A DNA stretch of 64,000 bases, taken from positions 310,001 through 374,000 of the forward strand of contig CBDHYI010000006.1 in the NCBI GenBank assembly GCA_965275915.1, written 5' to 3'. The stretch is from JBDWFY01 sp965275915. GTDB taxonomy: Bacteria > Pseudomonadota > Alphaproteobacteria > Rhizobiales > Stappiaceae. The notes under the pieces are model-generated. The model did not search any database. It was not told where the DNA came from and was given only the letters and a program-made list of their open reading frames with translations. The translations under genes and the position numbers were made by a program. Below are positions 1 to 7,294 of the stretch, in pieces (positions within the stretch are counted from its first letter, which is position 1; every line of letters begins with the position of its first letter).

Positions 1-726
1 GATCGGATCGGCGTTGTCGCGGACCCTAAAAACGATGTTGCAAAGCTTGATGAAGAGAATATTGAGACCGTCATTCAGAGCTTTGTTGATGCTGCCCGAA
101 GGTGCGAACAGGCGGGCTTTGACGGGGTGGAACTCCATGCCGCGCATGGCTTTCTGCCGGCGCAATTCCTGTCTCCGAATATCAATACCAGAATGGATGG
201 TTGGGGCGGCAACCTGATCAGGCGTACGCGCTTCATCCGGGAAATACTGGAGCGCATCAGATCTGACGCGCGCGCCGGTTTCCAGCTTGGTTTGCGCCTC
301 TCGCCTGAACGCTTCGGATTGCGGACGGTTGAAGTCCTGGAATTCGCCCAAACCATCATGACCAGCAACGTGATCGACTGGCTCGACATGTCGCTCTGGG
401 ATGTGTTCAAGCTTCCGGAAGAGAACGAACTTGCCGGGAAACCGCTTCTGTCCTGGTTCGCGGAGTTGGATCGAGGACGCGCCCGACTTGGTGCTGCGGG
501 GAACATACTCGGCCGCGAAGCGGCAGCAAGGGCGCTCGAACTCGGCGCAGACTATGTTGACATCGGCAAGGGCGCGATTCTCGCTTATGACTTTCCCCGA
601 AAGGTCATAAAAGATTCCGAATACAAGTCACCCGTCACACCAGTAAGGGAAGCGCTCTTGCGGGAACAAGGGCTTGGCAGTGCCTTCATTGACTACATGC
701 GCGGCTTTCGGGACTTCGTCGCATAG
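1..726 (+). CDS. NADH:flavin oxidoreductase, Old Yellow Enzyme family (5' partial)
   Basis: The frame is open at the left edge, so the N-terminal third lies outside; 241 residues are visible. They form the second half of an FMN-dependent TIM barrel of the Old Yellow Enzyme/NADH oxidase family, which reduces activated C=C bonds with NAD(P)H. Seen directly: the segment GVELHAAHG followed by QFLSP, then N-x-R-x-D-x-W-G-G, the usual family block, and a late strand reading ADYVDIGKGAIL near the phosphate-binding end. The long ARFGLR-type arginine segment (LRLSPERFG) also fits. No partner genes are visible on this side. The substrate cannot be told from the sequence. Confidence 0.9.
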   Translation, partial: DRIGVVADPKNDVAKLDEENIETVIQSFVDAARRCEQAGFDGVELHAAHGFLPAQFLSPNINTRMDGWGGNLIRRTRFIREILERIRSDARAGFQLGLRLSPERFGLRTVEVLEFAQTIMTSNVIDWLDMSLWDVFKLPEENELAGKPLLSWFAELDRGRARLGAAGNILGREAAARALELGADYVDIGKGAILAYDFPRKVIKDSEYKSPVTPVREALLREQGLGSAFIDYMRGFRDFVA

Positions 727-894
727 CGCCCCAAAAACAGCTGTTATGGCTGCCGATGCATGCCAGTTGGAGCGGCCAATCAGTCCGCACTACGGAAGCC
801 GGCATTCATTCACTGCGCAGCGTCGGGCAATCTGTGCTCGAAGCCGCCATTATATACAGATCGTTTTGGGCGCTATGCGACGATGGGTCAGCGG

Positions 895-1179
895 TCAGCC
901 TGATCTGACCTCGAGCGAGGTTAAACCCATGAATAGAAGATTGATGCCTGCAATCATCAGGAGAGCGTAGGCCAGATGCATAAATGCTCTTTGCGCAATG
1001 CGATTGTGCAGCGCAAAGCCAATCCCGACACCAAGAAAAAGAAAAGGCGCAAGCGACACAGACGCAAGAAGCCCGCTCATCGAGAACAAACCGAGCAAGC
1101 CGTAACCTGCGCCCTTTGCCAGGTTCAGGGTAAAAAAGAAGACAGCATTCGTTCCGACGAACGCGGTTTCGCATTTTTG
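895..1179 (-). pseudogene. C-terminal fragment of a TSUP (TauE/SafE) membrane transporter
   Basis: On the minus strand the frame reads TAFVGTNAVFFFTLNLAKG, then GLLGLFSMSGLL, a hydrophobic stretch, and HNRIAQRAFMHLAYALLMIAG before the stop. This is the characteristic C-terminal third of sulfite exporter TauE/SafE family proteins (VGT-S/N-FF-N-K block and the R/Q-x-x-F near the last helix). No N-terminal part precedes it: at about 1175-1183 the similarity ends and a different transporter begins on the other strand. The gene therefore lost roughly its first two thirds and is presumed dead. Confidence 0.7.
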
Positions 1180-1647
1180 CCATGGGTGGTCTCAGCCGTT
1201 TTGCTTCTCTATTTCGGCCGCTGGTCCGATGCGATTTTGAAAAAGACTTCAAGTTTGCGCAAAGCGCGCAGTTATCAGATCGGCGGAACACAGTTGTTTG
1301 CCGCAATAGCCATTCTGCCTGCGTCGTTTGCGGGCAATCTCTATATCTGCGTGGCCTCAATAACCCTGGCTGTCGGTGCAACTCTGGCTGCAAATGCGGC
1401 CTACTACGCCGTCATCGCCGACCTCGTGCCCCGCCTTGCCGGCACGGCTATGGGAATCATGACAATGTGGTTTGCGGCCGCAGGTTTTCTTGCACCGGTT
1501 ATTACCGGCTACGCTCTTGAAATATCGGACTCCTTTCAGCCTGCATGCTGGCTCTTGTCGGTTCTGGCGGCTTCGTCGGTGCTTGGCGTCTTCTGCTTCC
1601 ACCACCCCGACAAGGACCGGGAGACAATCTCAGCACAGCTTGCGTGA
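1180..1647 (+). pseudogene. C-terminal fragment of an MFS transporter
   Basis: From about 1180 the plus strand encodes PWVVSAVLLLYFGRWSD followed by a basic loop, then several hydrophobic helices with AIADLVP-like and GTAMGIMTMWFAAAGFLAP segments: helices 7-12 of a major facilitator (anion:cation symporter-like) protein. The codons upstream in this frame (976-1179) encode a Lys/Arg-rich string unlike any transporter, because that DNA is the antisense of the TSUP fragment. Helices 1-6 are missing, so the fragment is not expected to be functional. Similarity ends where the TSUP fragment starts, defining one recombination junction. Confidence 0.7.
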
Positions 1648-1657
1648 AAGCTGTGAA

Positions 1658-2359
1658 TTAGGCCGCACTGTCAAATGCCGGAACTGAGCGCGCCAGCCCG
1701 CCGAAAAGATCGAGCATACGCGCCCGCCAGGCGCGTAGCCGGGTATCTTCGGCGGGGAGGATGTCGGCCGGATCCGTGCAACGCGCCCACTGGAAAACAG
1801 CAAAAACCAGGTAATCGCCGTAAGCCGGCTCTTCGCCGCAGATGAAGGGCGTTTCTCCAAGCTTCAAACGCAACGGCTCGAGCACGGCAGGAAAGGCTGT
1901 AAGGTATTTTTTCCGCTCATTCTGCAACTGCTCCATTGTGCAGCCCCAGGTCGTTTCTCTCGTTTTTCGAAAGTAGGCCCGGTCTTCCGGATCGAGGATG
2001 GCGTGAAGCGATGGGATGAACGGTTCGGCAAGCGCTCTCTGCAGCGTTGCATCGACCCAGTGATTGAGCATGCGGGTCAGCTCTTTTCCCCCTGACCCGC
2101 CAAACAAGGAGGGCTGATCCGGATAGGTTTCTTCGAGATAGGCCGCAATTTGCCAGCTGTCAGGCACCACCTGATCGCCGTCGACTATGATTGGCACCCT
2201 GCCCTGCCCGCTGAATTCAAGACGGTCAGCCTCGGTAAACCTTATCCCGACGATCTCCGGTGCCAGGCCCTTGTGCGCCAGGGCGAACCGTGCACGCCAG
2301 CAAAAGGGACTGGGCCGGCGATCATCCGCAGCTATTCTTTCATAAAGTTTCAGGGGCAA
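1658..2359 (-). CDS. glutathione S-transferase family protein (LigE/LigF-like)
   Basis: A 233-residue soluble protein with an N-terminal thioredoxin-fold GST domain (residues ~1-75: RPSPFCWRARFALAHKG, then GRVPIIVDGD and the glutathione-contacting DSWQIAAYLEE) and an all-helical C-terminal domain (~95-230) with FICGEEPAYGDYLVFAVFQW, the usual GST N-capping/aspartate region. The Ser/Pro/Phe start of helix 1 resembles beta-etherase-type GSTs, but the substrate is unknown. There is no in-frame ATG; I chose the TTG at 2359 because GGGAGG lies six bases upstream. A TTG two codons earlier would overlap that ribosome-binding site. It stands alone, convergent to the MFS remnant. Confidence 0.85.
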   Translation of the reverse strand: MPLKLYERIAADDRRPSPFCWRARFALAHKGLAPEIVGIRFTEADRLEFSGQGRVPIIVDGDQVVPDSWQIAAYLEETYPDQPSLFGGSGGKELTRMLNHWVDATLQRALAEPFIPSLHAILDPEDRAYFRKTRETTWGCTMEQLQNERKKYLTAFPAVLEPLRLKLGETPFICGEEPAYGDYLVFAVFQWARCTDPADILPAEDTRLRAWRARMLDLFGGLARSVPAFDSAA

Positions 2360-2544
2360 GGACAACCTCCCGGTCCGATGGACAATTGATCCACACCGTA
2401 CGCCTCACCCACTAAAATTTGAATGGCGAATCCGACATACGTCTGCAATGTAGCCTTGGCGATGAAATGAGCGCGCCATACATAGCTGCCAGAAGCAGCA
2501 GCATCGGACGATGCTGACACCCAACGACGAGAGCATTTTGGTTC

Positions 2545-3258
2545 ATGGAACTGATCTTTGCCTATCTTGCTGGCCTTCTGACGCTGATCAACCCGTGCGT
2601 TCTTCCGGTTCTGCCCATCGTGCTGGCATCGGCGCTGAATGATGATCGCCGGTCTCTGGTTGCCCTTGCGGCCGGCATGAGCGTCTCCTTCGTGACGTTT
2701 GGTATGGTTGTGGCAACGTTCGGACATGCCATTGGCCTGACCGAAAGCCTGCTGACCACTATAGGGGCCGGCGTGATGATATTTTTCGGCACGATCCTCC
2801 TGGTTCCGATGTTCGGCCGCCGGTTTGAATTGGCAACGGCAGGTATTTCAGGTTCGGCCGGGCAGCGGCTCAACGACACGGACCTCACCGGTCCGAAGGG
2901 ACAGTTCCTGGGCGGCATGTTGCTCGGTCTTGTGTGGTCGCCCTGTATCGGACCGACCCTTGGCGGTGCGATCGCCCTGGCCTCCCAAGGGCAGGATCTC
3001 GTCTGGGCGGGGCTCATCATGACGGCGTTCGCACTCGGCGTTTCCACATTGATCATCGGGTTGGGCTTTGGCGCCCGGAATACGCTTCGAAATCGTGTTC
3101 AGGCGTTAAGCGGCCTGGCGGAGAAATCCAAAACCATTATGGGCTCCGTATTTCTTGGCGTAGGCCTGATGATCCTGTTTCGCGTTCACCACATGATCGA
3201 AGAGTGGGCCGTGCGCACCCTGCCCTACTGGTTCCAGGATCTTTCGGTTGCCCTTTGA
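2545..3258 (+). CDS. cytochrome c biogenesis protein CcdA / DsbD-like membrane thiol transporter
   Basis: 237 residues, six predicted membrane segments. Two conserved cysteines sit in the family-defining motifs NPCVLP (helix 1, Cys18) and SPCIGP (helix 4, about residue 133), which carry electrons from cytoplasmic thioredoxin across the membrane to periplasmic thiols. The length is that of CcdA rather than full DsbD. The next gene, 17 bases downstream on the same strand, encodes a periplasmic thioredoxin-like protein, the obvious electron acceptor; the pair thus forms a split DsbD-like system, likely co-transcribed. Whether its client is cytochrome c maturation or another reductive pathway cannot be told. 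Confidence 0.92.
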   Translation: MELIFAYLAGLLTLINPCVLPVLPIVLASALNDDRRSLVALAAGMSVSFVTFGMVVATFGHAIGLTESLLTTIGAGVMIFFGTILLVPMFGRRFELATAGISGSAGQRLNDTDLTGPKGQFLGGMLLGLVWSPCIGPTLGGAIALASQGQDLVWAGLIMTAFALGVSTLIIGLGFGARNTLRNRVQALSGLAEKSKTIMGSVFLGVGLMILFRVHHMIEEWAVRTLPYWFQDLSVAL

Positions 3259-3275
3259 TGTTTAAGAGGCTTTGA

Positions 3276-3695
3276 ATGATGACTAGACGTCTGTTTTTGA
3301 CTGCGATGACTTCGACCCTGCTTCTGGTAATGGCTCCGGTTGCCTGGGCCGGCCAAACCCTGGATTACAGCCCGGGCCTTATCAAGAAGGCGCTTGGACA
3401 GGGAAAAACCGTCTTTGTCGACTATGCAGCCAGTTGGTGTTCGACCTGCGCCCGCCAGGAACGTGTTATCTCAGCGCTACGGGCGGAAAATCCGGCCTAT
3501 GACAAAGCGATGATTTTCGTCCGCGTCGATTGGGATGATTTCAAAGGCCATGAAGTCACCCAGTCGCGCAACATCCCGCGCCGGTCGACTCTGCTCGTCC
3601 TGCAGGGCAACGACGAACTGGGCCGCATCGTTGCCGGTACCCGGAAAAACGACATCAGGGCCTTAATGGATAAGGGGCTCAGAGCAGGCAGCTAA
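3276..3695 (+). CDS. periplasmic thioredoxin-family protein (DsbD gamma-like)
   Basis: 139 residues. A basic start followed by a hydrophobic stretch ending in AWAG (residues ~5-26) is a signal peptide. The mature part is a thioredoxin fold with active site WCSTC (in AASWCSTCARQE) and a cis-Pro-like IPRRSTLLVL segment. The C-S-T-C site and position directly after the CcdA-like gene match the C-terminal domain of DsbD or SoxW-type proteins that receive electrons from CcdA. Two ATGs in tandem (3276, 3279) make the exact start ambiguous by one codon. Confidence 0.88.
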   Translation: MMTRRLFLTAMTSTLLLVMAPVAWAGQTLDYSPGLIKKALGQGKTVFVDYAASWCSTCARQERVISALRAENPAYDKAMIFVRVDWDDFKGHEVTQSRNIPRRSTLLVLQGNDELGRIVAGTRKNDIRALMDKGLRAGS

Positions 3696-3775
3696 AATAC
3701 GGATCTGTCGAGAGACGTTCCGCGCGCCTTGAAGTCTTGTTTACAGCGCTTTTTCGTGCCTGAATAGCCGCGTTT

Positions 3776-4231
3776 TCAGCCGGACGTCATCATCGCCTTA
3801 AAACGGCGTTTGATTTCGTCCGGCGAAACGTCTTCCTTGTTTGAACCCACATGCCAGACATGACCGAACGGATCTTTCAGTTTGCCTGACCGATCGCCGT
3901 GAAACTGATCGGCCACCGGCTGCAATTCCTCCCCGCCTGCCGCAAGTATTGCAGCAAATGTCGTGTCAACATCATCGACATAAACTGAAAGCGAAACCGG
4001 ACTTCCGCCAAGGGACGCCGGGCTGACGATCCCCATAGCGGGAAACTCGTCCGCAATCATCACAACACTATCGCCAAGGCTCATCTCGGCATGCGCGATA
4101 GCGCCGTTCGGCATCGTAAGGCGATAGCGTTCTTGGGCGCCGAAATGTTTGGCGTAGAAATCCATAGCGTCCGATGCGTTCCGGCAGACCAGGTAAGGCG
4201 TGATGGTGTGATATCCGGGGCGTGGGGTCAT
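3776..4231 (-). CDS. VOC (glyoxalase/bleomycin-resistance fold) family protein, PhnB-like
   Basis: 151 residues forming two beta-alpha-beta-beta-beta modules. It starts HTITPYLVCRNASDAMDFYAKHF, continues with HAEMSLGDSVVMIADE, and ends the second module with LKDPFGHVWHVGSNKED, all typical of the PhnB-like group of VOC proteins. These are metal-fold proteins of mostly unknown substrate; no firm reaction can be assigned. It is a single gene with no operon partner; 80 bases separate its end from the thioredoxin-like gene, which is convergent. Confidence 0.85.
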   Translation of the reverse strand: MTPRPGYHTITPYLVCRNASDAMDFYAKHFGAQERYRLTMPNGAIAHAEMSLGDSVVMIADEFPAMGIVSPASLGGSPVSLSVYVDDVDTTFAAILAAGGEELQPVADQFHGDRSGKLKDPFGHVWHVGSNKEDVSPDEIKRRFKAMMTSG

Positions 4232-4581
4232 GGTGTCCTGTTGCTAATACGGCGTGCGGAAGAATTGTTTTAAGAGCGGTTCTGTCTGCATTTTTCGATG
4301 CCGCCGAATATACGCACCGGAGGGATTGGCCGGTCGGATATAGGTACTGACAGGTTTATCTGAACAATCATCGCTATCATTGCGTATCAGAGACGAGAGA
4401 ACCTGTGGGCGGCAGCTATAATAGCCGTTATCGTTTTCGTCATAGTCGATGCCCTTTCAACAACTCAATCGTAAGGTCTAGATGATCGGCAGAGATCGCG
4501 GTTAAAGTTTGAAGCCATGACACATTTACATGGGCTCACATTTTTCAGTATCCAGAAGCTATCGCGGTCATATGTGATATC
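4232..4581. other. intergenic region without recognised features
   Basis: About 350 bases between the VOC gene (whose promoter should lie at its left) and the end of the cyclase gene. I see no credible reading frame with a ribosome-binding site, no RNA gene and no strong hairpin followed by a T-run. Confidence 0.5.
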
Positions 4582-6375
4582 TTAACTGAGTCCGGACAGT
4601 TTCAAACCATGGACAAATTTCTCCAGATCCTCGGGGTACTTGTTTGGGGGTACCTGACGCCAATCATCGATCGTGAAATTGGGATGAACCTTCATCACCT
4701 GATTTGCGTGATACCTCGCTTTCTTCAGATCGCCCAACAGCGCGTAGCTTGAGGCCATCAGCCTTTGCCCTTCGGACTGGTCATGCATCCCAAGTAAGGT
4801 CGTTATTGTTTGCTCGTAATCAGCCAGGTGAAAGTAAGCGTCACCAAGATAAAGAAGATACGTATCGGGGTGGTATGGGTTGAGCTTAATCGCTCGATTT
4901 AGTAGCTTAACGGAACGTTCCGCCTGTCCAACATAAACAAGGCAATCGCCCATTTCCGCAAGTAAATCCGCGTCATTTGGATTGAGTTCCAGTGCTCGCT
5001 CATATGCACTTAGCGCTTCATCATGTTGTTTGCGATAGAGGTTTGCGAAGCCCATTTCTGAATAGCCGCGAGCGTCCAGGCTATCGTATTCTACGGCGTC
5101 CCGAGCGAGTTGAAGAGCGCGGTCCAATGCGGCGTCTCGGTCAACTGCCCAATTGTAACGCCAATCCACATTGAACGTCCGAGAGATGGCTGCATACGTG
5201 CGACCATAGCTTGGGTCTAAGTCCCTTGCTTGCATAAATAGTCGACGTGCATGTGAATTGCTTTCGGGTCTGAAGCGATAGCCTAACTCCTCTCCTCTTA
5301 ATATGAGGCCATATGCGTCAAGTTTCGGTCGCCGCCTATTGCCTAGGCGCTGTTGTTCTGCCATGTCAATTTGGATGACCAAACGCGTTGCTGTGGTTTT
5401 TGCAACATCGTCTTCAAACGCAAACACGTCGTCAATTGAACCGTCATATTGCTCGGACCAAATGGTATTTTCGGATTCACATTCAATAAGCTCGACGTTC
5501 ATCCGAAGCTTTTTTCCGCTCCGTCTAAGTCCACCGGTCACAAGATATCTAACGTCTAGTCGCCGGCCAATCTCCCTTAAAGAATTTGTATAAGCGGCAA
5601 CTGCAAAGGATGAACGCCGAGCCGTGACTCTCAGTTTGCGAAAACGTGTAAGATTGGAAATTATGTCGGCTACTATTCCATTGCACAAATGACTGTCAGC
5701 ACGCTCGTCAGACAGGTTGTCAAGCGGCAGAATCGCTATTGATAAGTCGGTGCAGTCTTCATCCGAATCTGCCGCAACCTGCTTTATGAATTCAAGTTCG
5801 CTACGCAACGGCACTACCGGAGAATTTTCTGACAAACGCCCAATTACAGAATAGATCTCAACAGCTTCAGAGATATTTCTCAGTATCTTCCGACCAAGAG
5901 ACTCTATGAAAAATGACTCTTTTTTAGTTAGCGCTTCTAAAACCTTTTCGGTTACAAATATGCCGCCCGGCTCCGCAAGTTCTTGAATTCTCGCAGCCTG
6001 ATTGACACTGTTTCCATGTAGAACATTGTCGCGAAGGTAGGTAAAGCCCGCAGCAATACCGATCCGAAATTTGATCGGCGCACTCAGCGTGTTCCAGGTA
6101 TTTTCCTTGGCAAACTCGCTTTGCATCTCAACGGAAAAATCGACCGCTCGATCTGCATCGTCGAAGACTGCAAGGATACCGTCGCCTGAGATGTTGACAA
6201 CTGTACCGCCATAATCCGCGATAAGATCTTTTACCAAGTTAATTGATCGGGTGACACGCTCAACTGTATCGAGCTCGTTTTCGTCCATCAGCCTGCTGTA
6301 TCCCTCTACATCAGCAAACAATGTGATGGCGAACTTTGGAACCTCGCTTGGATATTTTTGGAATTGCACAGTCAC
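4582..6375 (-). CDS. class III adenylate cyclase with TolB-like and TPR domains
   Basis: 597 residues in three parts. Residues ~14-185 are a class III nucleotide cyclase domain: FADVEGYS with metal ligand Asp22, SGDGILAVF with metal ligand Asp65, and later FRIGIAAG and GNSVNQAARI. Residues ~210-345 match the TolB-like module that follows the cyclase in many rhizobial proteins (AILPLDNLSDE, DVRYLVTGGLRRSG, WSEQYDG). Residues ~380-560 are tetratricopeptide repeats. The product would be cAMP, with the tail sensing or binding partners. The start is GTG, with another GTG two codons on. The DNA is visibly poorer in G+C than flanking genes (one 60-base line at 4801-4860 has 24 G/C), suggesting separate acquisition. 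A hairpin at 6579-6607 separates it from the upstream operon. Confidence 0.92.
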   Translation of the reverse strand: MTVQFQKYPSEVPKFAITLFADVEGYSRLMDENELDTVERVTRSINLVKDLIADYGGTVVNISGDGILAVFDDADRAVDFSVEMQSEFAKENTWNTLSAPIKFRIGIAAGFTYLRDNVLHGNSVNQAARIQELAEPGGIFVTEKVLEALTKKESFFIESLGRKILRNISEAVEIYSVIGRLSENSPVVPLRSELEFIKQVAADSDEDCTDLSIAILPLDNLSDERADSHLCNGIVADIISNLTRFRKLRVTARRSSFAVAAYTNSLREIGRRLDVRYLVTGGLRRSGKKLRMNVELIECESENTIWSEQYDGSIDDVFAFEDDVAKTTATRLVIQIDMAEQQRLGNRRRPKLDAYGLILRGEELGYRFRPESNSHARRLFMQARDLDPSYGRTYAAISRTFNVDWRYNWAVDRDAALDRALQLARDAVEYDSLDARGYSEMGFANLYRKQHDEALSAYERALELNPNDADLLAEMGDCLVYVGQAERSVKLLNRAIKLNPYHPDTYLLYLGDAYFHLADYEQTITTLLGMHDQSEGQRLMASSYALLGDLKKARYHANQVMKVHPNFTIDDWRQVPPNKYPEDLEKFVHGLKLSGLS

Positions 6376-6578
6376 AGCTAGGTGTGCTCACTTCAAGGGA
6401 TATAGTCTCCAGTAATATATTCTATGCTCAAATTCATCGGCAAGAGAAGAAATCTTATAATGCCAATATATTGATAGCATCTCTCAATCGGTGGGAAGCT
6501 ATTATTCGTCTTTGTTTTGAATATATGATTCTCATTTCTTCTGAACTTCCGAGTTCCGCAATTTCCGGCCAGTTCAAA

Positions 6579-6607
6579 GCGCTATCGCAATCTTGTGGCG
6601 ATAGCGC
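6579..6607 (-). terminator. hairpin ending the YcaO-TfuA operon
   Basis: Perfect 10-bp inverted repeat, GCGCTATCGC and GCGATAGCGC, with a 9-base loop. On the minus strand it lies 20 bases past the stop of the GINAR-repeat gene and is followed by TTTG, a short T-run. I read it as a weak intrinsic terminator or 3'-stabilising hairpin. Confidence 0.6.
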
Positions 6608-6626
6608 GAATTTCCTTGTCAAACAG

Positions 6627-7172
6627 TCAGTCGCTGCTTCCTCCTCGCGCATTGATACCCCTCGCGTTTATGCCCCGGGCATTAATGCCGCGGGCGTTTA
6701 TACCGCGCGCGTTGATGCCCCTGGTATCAAGTCCGCTATCCAGGAACGCGCTTATAAGGATCTCTTCAAATCTCCCGCTCTGCGCATCCAGTCGAATAGA
6801 GATGTCCTGAGTGTCGTACGTCCAATAGTAGATGTCGTCGGCATGGTCGAAATCGGCGGCTCCAACGCCGCCGATCTCGGGTTTCCGCGGTGCGTCGGCG
6901 TCGTTAGGTGTGCCCTGATCTCTGTTTGTAACGAGTTCACCGCCGCCGTGAACAAGGAACAGCACCGCATGAGGCAGGTGATGGTAGGCGCCTTCGAAAC
7001 TGAAGCCGTAGATCCGCGCGAAACCGGGATTGTTTTCTGTCAATTGTTGCTCAAGCACTCCCACAGGTCCGGCGCGATTTCCCTTGCCCTCTTCCGGAGC
7101 CTTGAGTGTGATTTCGGCAATTCTCTCGCCATACAGATTGATTGCCGAGATTCCTAGTAAGCTCTTGCTCAT
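6627..7172 (-). CDS. candidate RiPP precursor with five C-terminal GINAR repeats
   Basis: 181 residues, no family recognised. Residues 1-146 look like a folded, acidic domain (NLYGERIAEITLK, ARIYGFSFEGAYHHLPHAVL, YYWTYDTQDISIRLD) with no cysteine and no signal peptide. Residues 147-151 are GLDTR, 152-176 are five perfect GINAR units, and 177-181 are GGSSD. The gene is the last of an operon with ycaO, tfuA and a HEXXH peptidase, and has its own AAGGGA ribosome-binding site and ATG. Repeated short modules after a long N-terminal part resemble multi-core precursors such as that of the thiovarsolins, which are also made with YcaO-TfuA. I infer that the N-terminal domain serves as leader and the repeats as core. 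Alternatively it is a structural or enzyme protein that merely carries a repeat tail. Confidence 0.65.
   Translation of the reverse strand: MSKSLLGISAINLYGERIAEITLKAPEEGKGNRAGPVGVLEQQLTENNPGFARIYGFSFEGAYHHLPHAVLFLVHGGGELVTNRDQGTPNDADAPRKPEIGGVGAADFDHADDIYYWTYDTQDISIRLDAQSGRFEEILISAFLDSGLDTRGINARGINARGINARGINARGINARGGSSD
6645..6734 (-). repeat. pentapeptide-coding repeat array: 5 x GINAR plus one degenerate unit
   Basis: Five 15-base units (6645-6719) each encode GINAR; a sixth, upstream in the gene (6720-6734), encodes GLDTR. No two of the five perfect units share the same 15 bases. In order the Ile codons are ATC, ATA, ATT, ATA, ATC, the Arg codons CGC, CGC, CGG, AGG, CGA, and the Gly, Asn and Ala codons also vary. 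The peptide is kept while the DNA has diverged, which points to selection on the amino-acid sequence. Confidence 0.9.
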
Positions 7173-7294
7173 TGCTTTTCCCTTCTGGAAATAAAATGGC
7201 CTTAGGCCTTGAAGCTCTGCGACTTCCGGTCAAATTTCTTTGCCCCCAAAAAGTCATCAAACGATAATCTTGGATTTGAGTTCGGTTCTGGCGA

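Noticed and set aside
6645..6734. GINAR array as a pentapeptide-repeat (A[D/N]LXX) beta-helix or as a CRISPR-like DNA repeat
   Set aside because: No rotation of GINAR fits A[D/N]LXX, six units are too few for a useful right-handed helix, and there are no spacers; the DNA units are not even identical.
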